Assembly: GCA_913774355.1 (NCBI GenBank)
Contig: CAJYGB010000007.1
Coordinates: forward strand, 1 to 64,000
Source of the DNA: an uncultured Chryseobacterium sp.
GTDB lineage: Bacteria > Bacteroidota > Bacteroidia > Flavobacteriales > Weeksellaceae
Direction of reading: 5' to 3'
DNA: 64,000 bases
Shown: piece after piece, positions 62,301 to 64,000 of the stretch
Position numbering within the stretch: the stretch's first letter is position 1
Layout of the letters: each line of letters opens with the position of its first letter
Program-made: the position numbers and the translations under genes
The notes under the pieces: generated by a model
The model's database searches: none
What the model was told of the DNA's origin: nothing
The model's input: the letters and a program-made list of their open reading frames with translations, nothing else

Positions 62301-64000
62301 TTCATTTAATATGTTCCCTACTCCTAATAACGCCAATAGTATTCTTGCTATTGCTACACATCCGGGAGGTTACGGAACTTTGTTTGGCATTAATGGAGAA
62401 AGTGAGATCTTCACTAAAAATGTAAGTGCAGGAACGTACTCGCCTATCTGGAGACAGCTTGCCTACAAAGATTGGGTGCTACAGCAAATTCCTTCTTTAA
62501 ATAACTATGTTACTCTAGATACGGAACAAAATATTGCTGGCAGAAAAACATTCTCAGTCTCCACAGGTAACGGTTATACGGGCGCACCCGTAATGATAAA
62601 CGGAAATGGTAGTACGAATACAATTTTTCCAACATTGGCATTTCACCAGCCCGGATTATATGCCGGAACACTGAGTTATAGAGGAAATGGTTTTTACTTC
62701 ATGAATATGGACGGAAATGGTTTTGATTTTGTGAGGGCTGCGGGATATGTTAAAGATGGTTCCAGTAATCAAATGCTGCTCTTGGGAGGTGGAAGCCATG
62801 AAGACAAAAATAAATATATTTTTGGCTCAAATCATACAGGTACTGTTGAGGCTTACTCACCAGATACAGGCCTTCCTGTAAATTCCTTTAAACCTATAAA
62901 ATCAGGCTTCTACCGACCTAATAATGAAAATGAATACGGTTCCTTGCTTATTTGGGCAGAGCATCCTCAAACCGGTAACGGATTCTACGGTGCGGGTATG
63001 GCTTTCGACTATAGCGGAACAAATGCTTATTTAACAGGAATTGATGGAGCAGGAAATAAAACGTCTAACAAAAAGCTTTGGCATTCCGGAGATTTTACGC
63101 AGGCATATGTAACCGAATGGATTAATGCAGCCAATGCAGGTGTTCTTACCAATGGTTCGGCTGTTCAGGTTGACGGTGCGGGAGGAATCAATCAGGGTTC
63201 CGGTTCGAGAGCCAATAAAGTCTGGTTTGATTATAACTGGGCAGGTTCCGGCAGGGCAGGTTCCGTTATTAATTTTTCGGGATTAAATCCTTCCTACAAT
63301 GTTGAATTGTTCGCAGCATATCATGGAGATTCAAATGCCATAGGGATCAGGACGAGAAACGGGGACAATGGATTATGGTCTTTACCGAGATGGTTATGGA
63401 ACAGCGAGAATTTTAAGCCTTCCGAATACTATAATAATCACAAAGGAAGCATTGCACATCAGGATAATTTAGTAGCGAATGGTTCTCAATGGATTTCGAC
63501 TGGTGATACGGGAACTAATTTTGATGGTGCCCTTGCAAATAAAACAGTTGAAGGTACATTTGCGAATTTTAACGCTTACGACAAAGATTCTAAAAATTTA
63601 GGCTTTACACTAATGGCAAGAACTTCAACAGAGCAGGGTATTTATTATAAAACCTGGTATGGTGGGGGAAGTCAAACTTGGAGAAGACTTTTAGAAGCCG
63701 GAGATAATACAATAAGATCTTTAGGTTTTTCGGGAGGTAATATAAATGATTATCCTTACATCTATACATTAGATGGTCAATTCAAATATTTGCTGTCTCA
63801 AGAAGTATTTCCTGATGCAGGTAATTGGGGAACAGGTAATAATGCATGGCTATTATCCGGAAGAAAAACGATTGGCGAATTAGCCTGGAGAAATTATGGC
63901 AATGGCCATACGGTTTTTGACATTTCAAATGGTATTACACCTTGGGGAGTAAATAAATCTAATAAAGATGCCGATGTAGCATGGTCAGAGTCTTACCCAA
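59347..64000 (+). CDS. Giant tail-fibre-like protein, runs off the window
   Basis: The ATG at 59347 (MIAPEYFNNHIAVEGEIIVK) opens a frame of more than 1,550 codons without a stop to the window edge. It carries fibre motifs: NYVTLNTDQNIESLKWF and NYVTLDTEQNIAGRKTF (the LxTxQxIxGxKxF type), WHSGDFTQ, and three copies of a 24-residue unit (59725-59796, 60376-60447, 62734-62805) of pattern xAxGYxKxGSSDNxxLLGGGGHxD. It is likely a receptor-binding long fibre of an injection system or phage tail. The C-terminus, and any chaperone domain, lie outside the window. Confidence 0.8.
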   Translation, partial: MIAPEYFNNHIAVEGEIIVKRVPNDTGSVLVWNSATKKLSIRTHAEIVSDLNLATVNTNQLITGIKSFVTSGGNYAPFNNTLQIYADDGSLPSMTYSKGGSHVGQIMFNSDGFYFKNGDDNAFYNVKAGGFEKSNSDNNHVLLGGGGHKDVSDFASSADLTNLVTKNTEQTITADKVFKKITTTDWVIPKFLAFPDASGSMPNYIGFYMWNSQWQVNWRDSSNTHLYQLLDIDGLSKNATFYGNTTSPKFTTPGGNSDQWNEAYHSIGNYVTLNTDQNIESLKWFNNRTGTNGFNETSLIVAGWNGSKAGISFFSSGMDIGSVQFDGYFNFRVESGAGNYTNTKAAGYIKEGSSDNHFLTGDGGHYDGRKKEDDWFHSARNFPQGTLIQTDVDYSQTYGDQFLLEMKGNMYGGGNPLIANIQGYIYYDTIIARSGYSTLYYWNYIIALNLNGKLCFWFPSLSYWQGFDVKVTIGNGGLEQGKNRVVSVSDNPDPGGTKRVEITLEHLLTKEQLISGNTFWEKKNIASYWAMDSDKDVAVLNGSNAQRLLSGGILASDGYTDSQHIPAYGIHAKGSIQSDEGFVNRYYKVNQRNKIWNFGDSTAWGLSYFQGSYHSLGEGISFHFGDAGDYKFFVKDNGNIYTKNDITAGNFFNGKGLYSPVLSGGQVIHAGNSNELYLGNPVVSNVYLESGNSNLLHNRSGYGAGIIWDQHNFNPNNYIPTSHSVYNITQSEINGWRQYVGYWDNRNIQPAHLGTQKLQIGFTNWFNNGDQANHYADYLHFGGYQDGSGGNQNLVMFSKNGFGLRQFQGSWQGVSKYQSYVDYWNTGHFSQGDINAWQFNRFNTQPMSLLSSANNANNLTSSGFYQIGYGTQNSGANLGINDNVRGLLHFETENTYSASQIQTQRYEGNILSRTKADGVWSEWVRHWGNNDFNQSDINNWNSKANGNHTHLSLYNEEHNGDVDTHTLLDDNKFKFVHRISAGSVGSFNMFPTPNNANSILAIATHPGGYGTLFGINGESEIFTKNVSAGTYSPIWRQLAYKDWVLQQIPSLNNYVTLDTEQNIAGRKTFSVSTGNGYTGAPVMINGNGSTNTIFPTLAFHQPGLYAGTLSYRGNGFYFMNMDGNGFDFVRAAGYVKDGSSNQMLLLGGGSHEDKNKYIFGSNHTGTVEAYSPDTGLPVNSFKPIKSGFYRPNNENEYGSLLIWAEHPQTGNGFYGAGMAFDYSGTNAYLTGIDGAGNKTSNKKLWHSGDFTQAYVTEWINAANAGVLTNGSAVQVDGAGGINQGSGSRANKVWFDYNWAGSGRAGSVINFSGLNPSYNVELFAAYHGDSNAIGIRTRNGDNGLWSLPRWLWNSENFKPSEYYNNHKGSIAHQDNLVANGSQWISTGDTGTNFDGALANKTVEGTFANFNAYDKDSKNLGFTLMARTSTEQGIYYKTWYGGGSQTWRRLLEAGDNTIRSLGFSGGNINDYPYIYTLDGQFKYLLSQEVFPDAGNWGTGNNAWLLSGRKTIGELAWRNYGNGHTVFDISNGITPWGVNKSNKDADVAWSESYP

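Overview
The window looks like chromosome of a flavobacterium close to Chryseobacterium (Bacteroidota, Weeksellaceae). The DNA is AT-rich. Several promoters carry the Bacteroidota -7 word TAnnTTTG. Proteins show T9SS-type C-termini, SPFH, OprB-porin, GH29/GH3 and Y_Y_Y-type sensor families typical of that group, and intergenic spaces hold short palindromic repeats. No rRNA, tRNA, CRISPR array or intact insertion sequence was seen. The assignment rests on recognition of protein families, not on a database search.

Layout. 0.4-5.4 kb (minus): two coupled secreted surface proteins, then small genes including two tandem paralogous HTH proteins. 5.8-12.7 kb: a secreted C1 cysteine peptidase; an ECF sigma factor with a membrane partner carrying a TonB-receptor plug-like domain; a lipoprotein with thrombospondin-3 repeats, a VWA domain and a T9SS-like tail; a thioredoxin-fold protein. 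12.8-18.6 kb: a GbsR/MarR-type regulator and a membrane/lipid cluster (three small membrane proteins, DCC-domain protein, fatty acid desaturase, frameshifted SRPBCC gene, DUF2071, TIGR01777 epimerase). The same 18-bp palindrome precedes the regulator and the first two membrane genes. 19.1-23.2 kb: alpha-L-fucosidase and GH3 glycosidase. 23.3-32.6 kb: housekeeping and miscellaneous genes (lipoyl dehydrogenase, PH-domain protein, patatin, flotillin-like protein, ABC ATPase).

33-43.7 kb is a photolyase cluster. A minus-strand pair (GTP cyclohydrolase II, SDR-DUF2867) diverges from a TetR-type regulator, an AarF/ABC1 kinase, a DUF2256 mini-protein, a Cry-DASH-like photolyase, a PhrB-type photolyase without the expected iron-sulfur cysteines, a DUF2805 protein, an SDR and a MarR regulator. 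A perfect palindrome lies between the divergent promoters. Cyclohydrolase II could supply flavin or lumazine cofactor to the photolyases, and the 12.8-18.6 kb cluster has a related gene content, so both may belong to one light or oxidative stress response (inference).

43.8-52.7 kb: acetyltransferase, DJ-1/PfpI protein, OprB porin, MarC protein, a sensor kinase with periplasmic propeller and its LuxR-type regulator, and a rhodanese-thioredoxin fusion. 52.8-55.5 kb is a decaying zone: a MITE-like element, a broken metallo-beta-lactamase-fold gene, an N-terminally truncated Crp/Fnr gene and a 40-residue gene remnant. 55.5 kb to the right edge: a divergent AAA ATPase of the contractile-injection-system type with damaged catalytic motifs, then three tail-fibre-like genes on the other strand. 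The last is open for more than 1,550 codons and runs off the window, so the window probably ends inside a contractile injection system or phage-tail-like locus.
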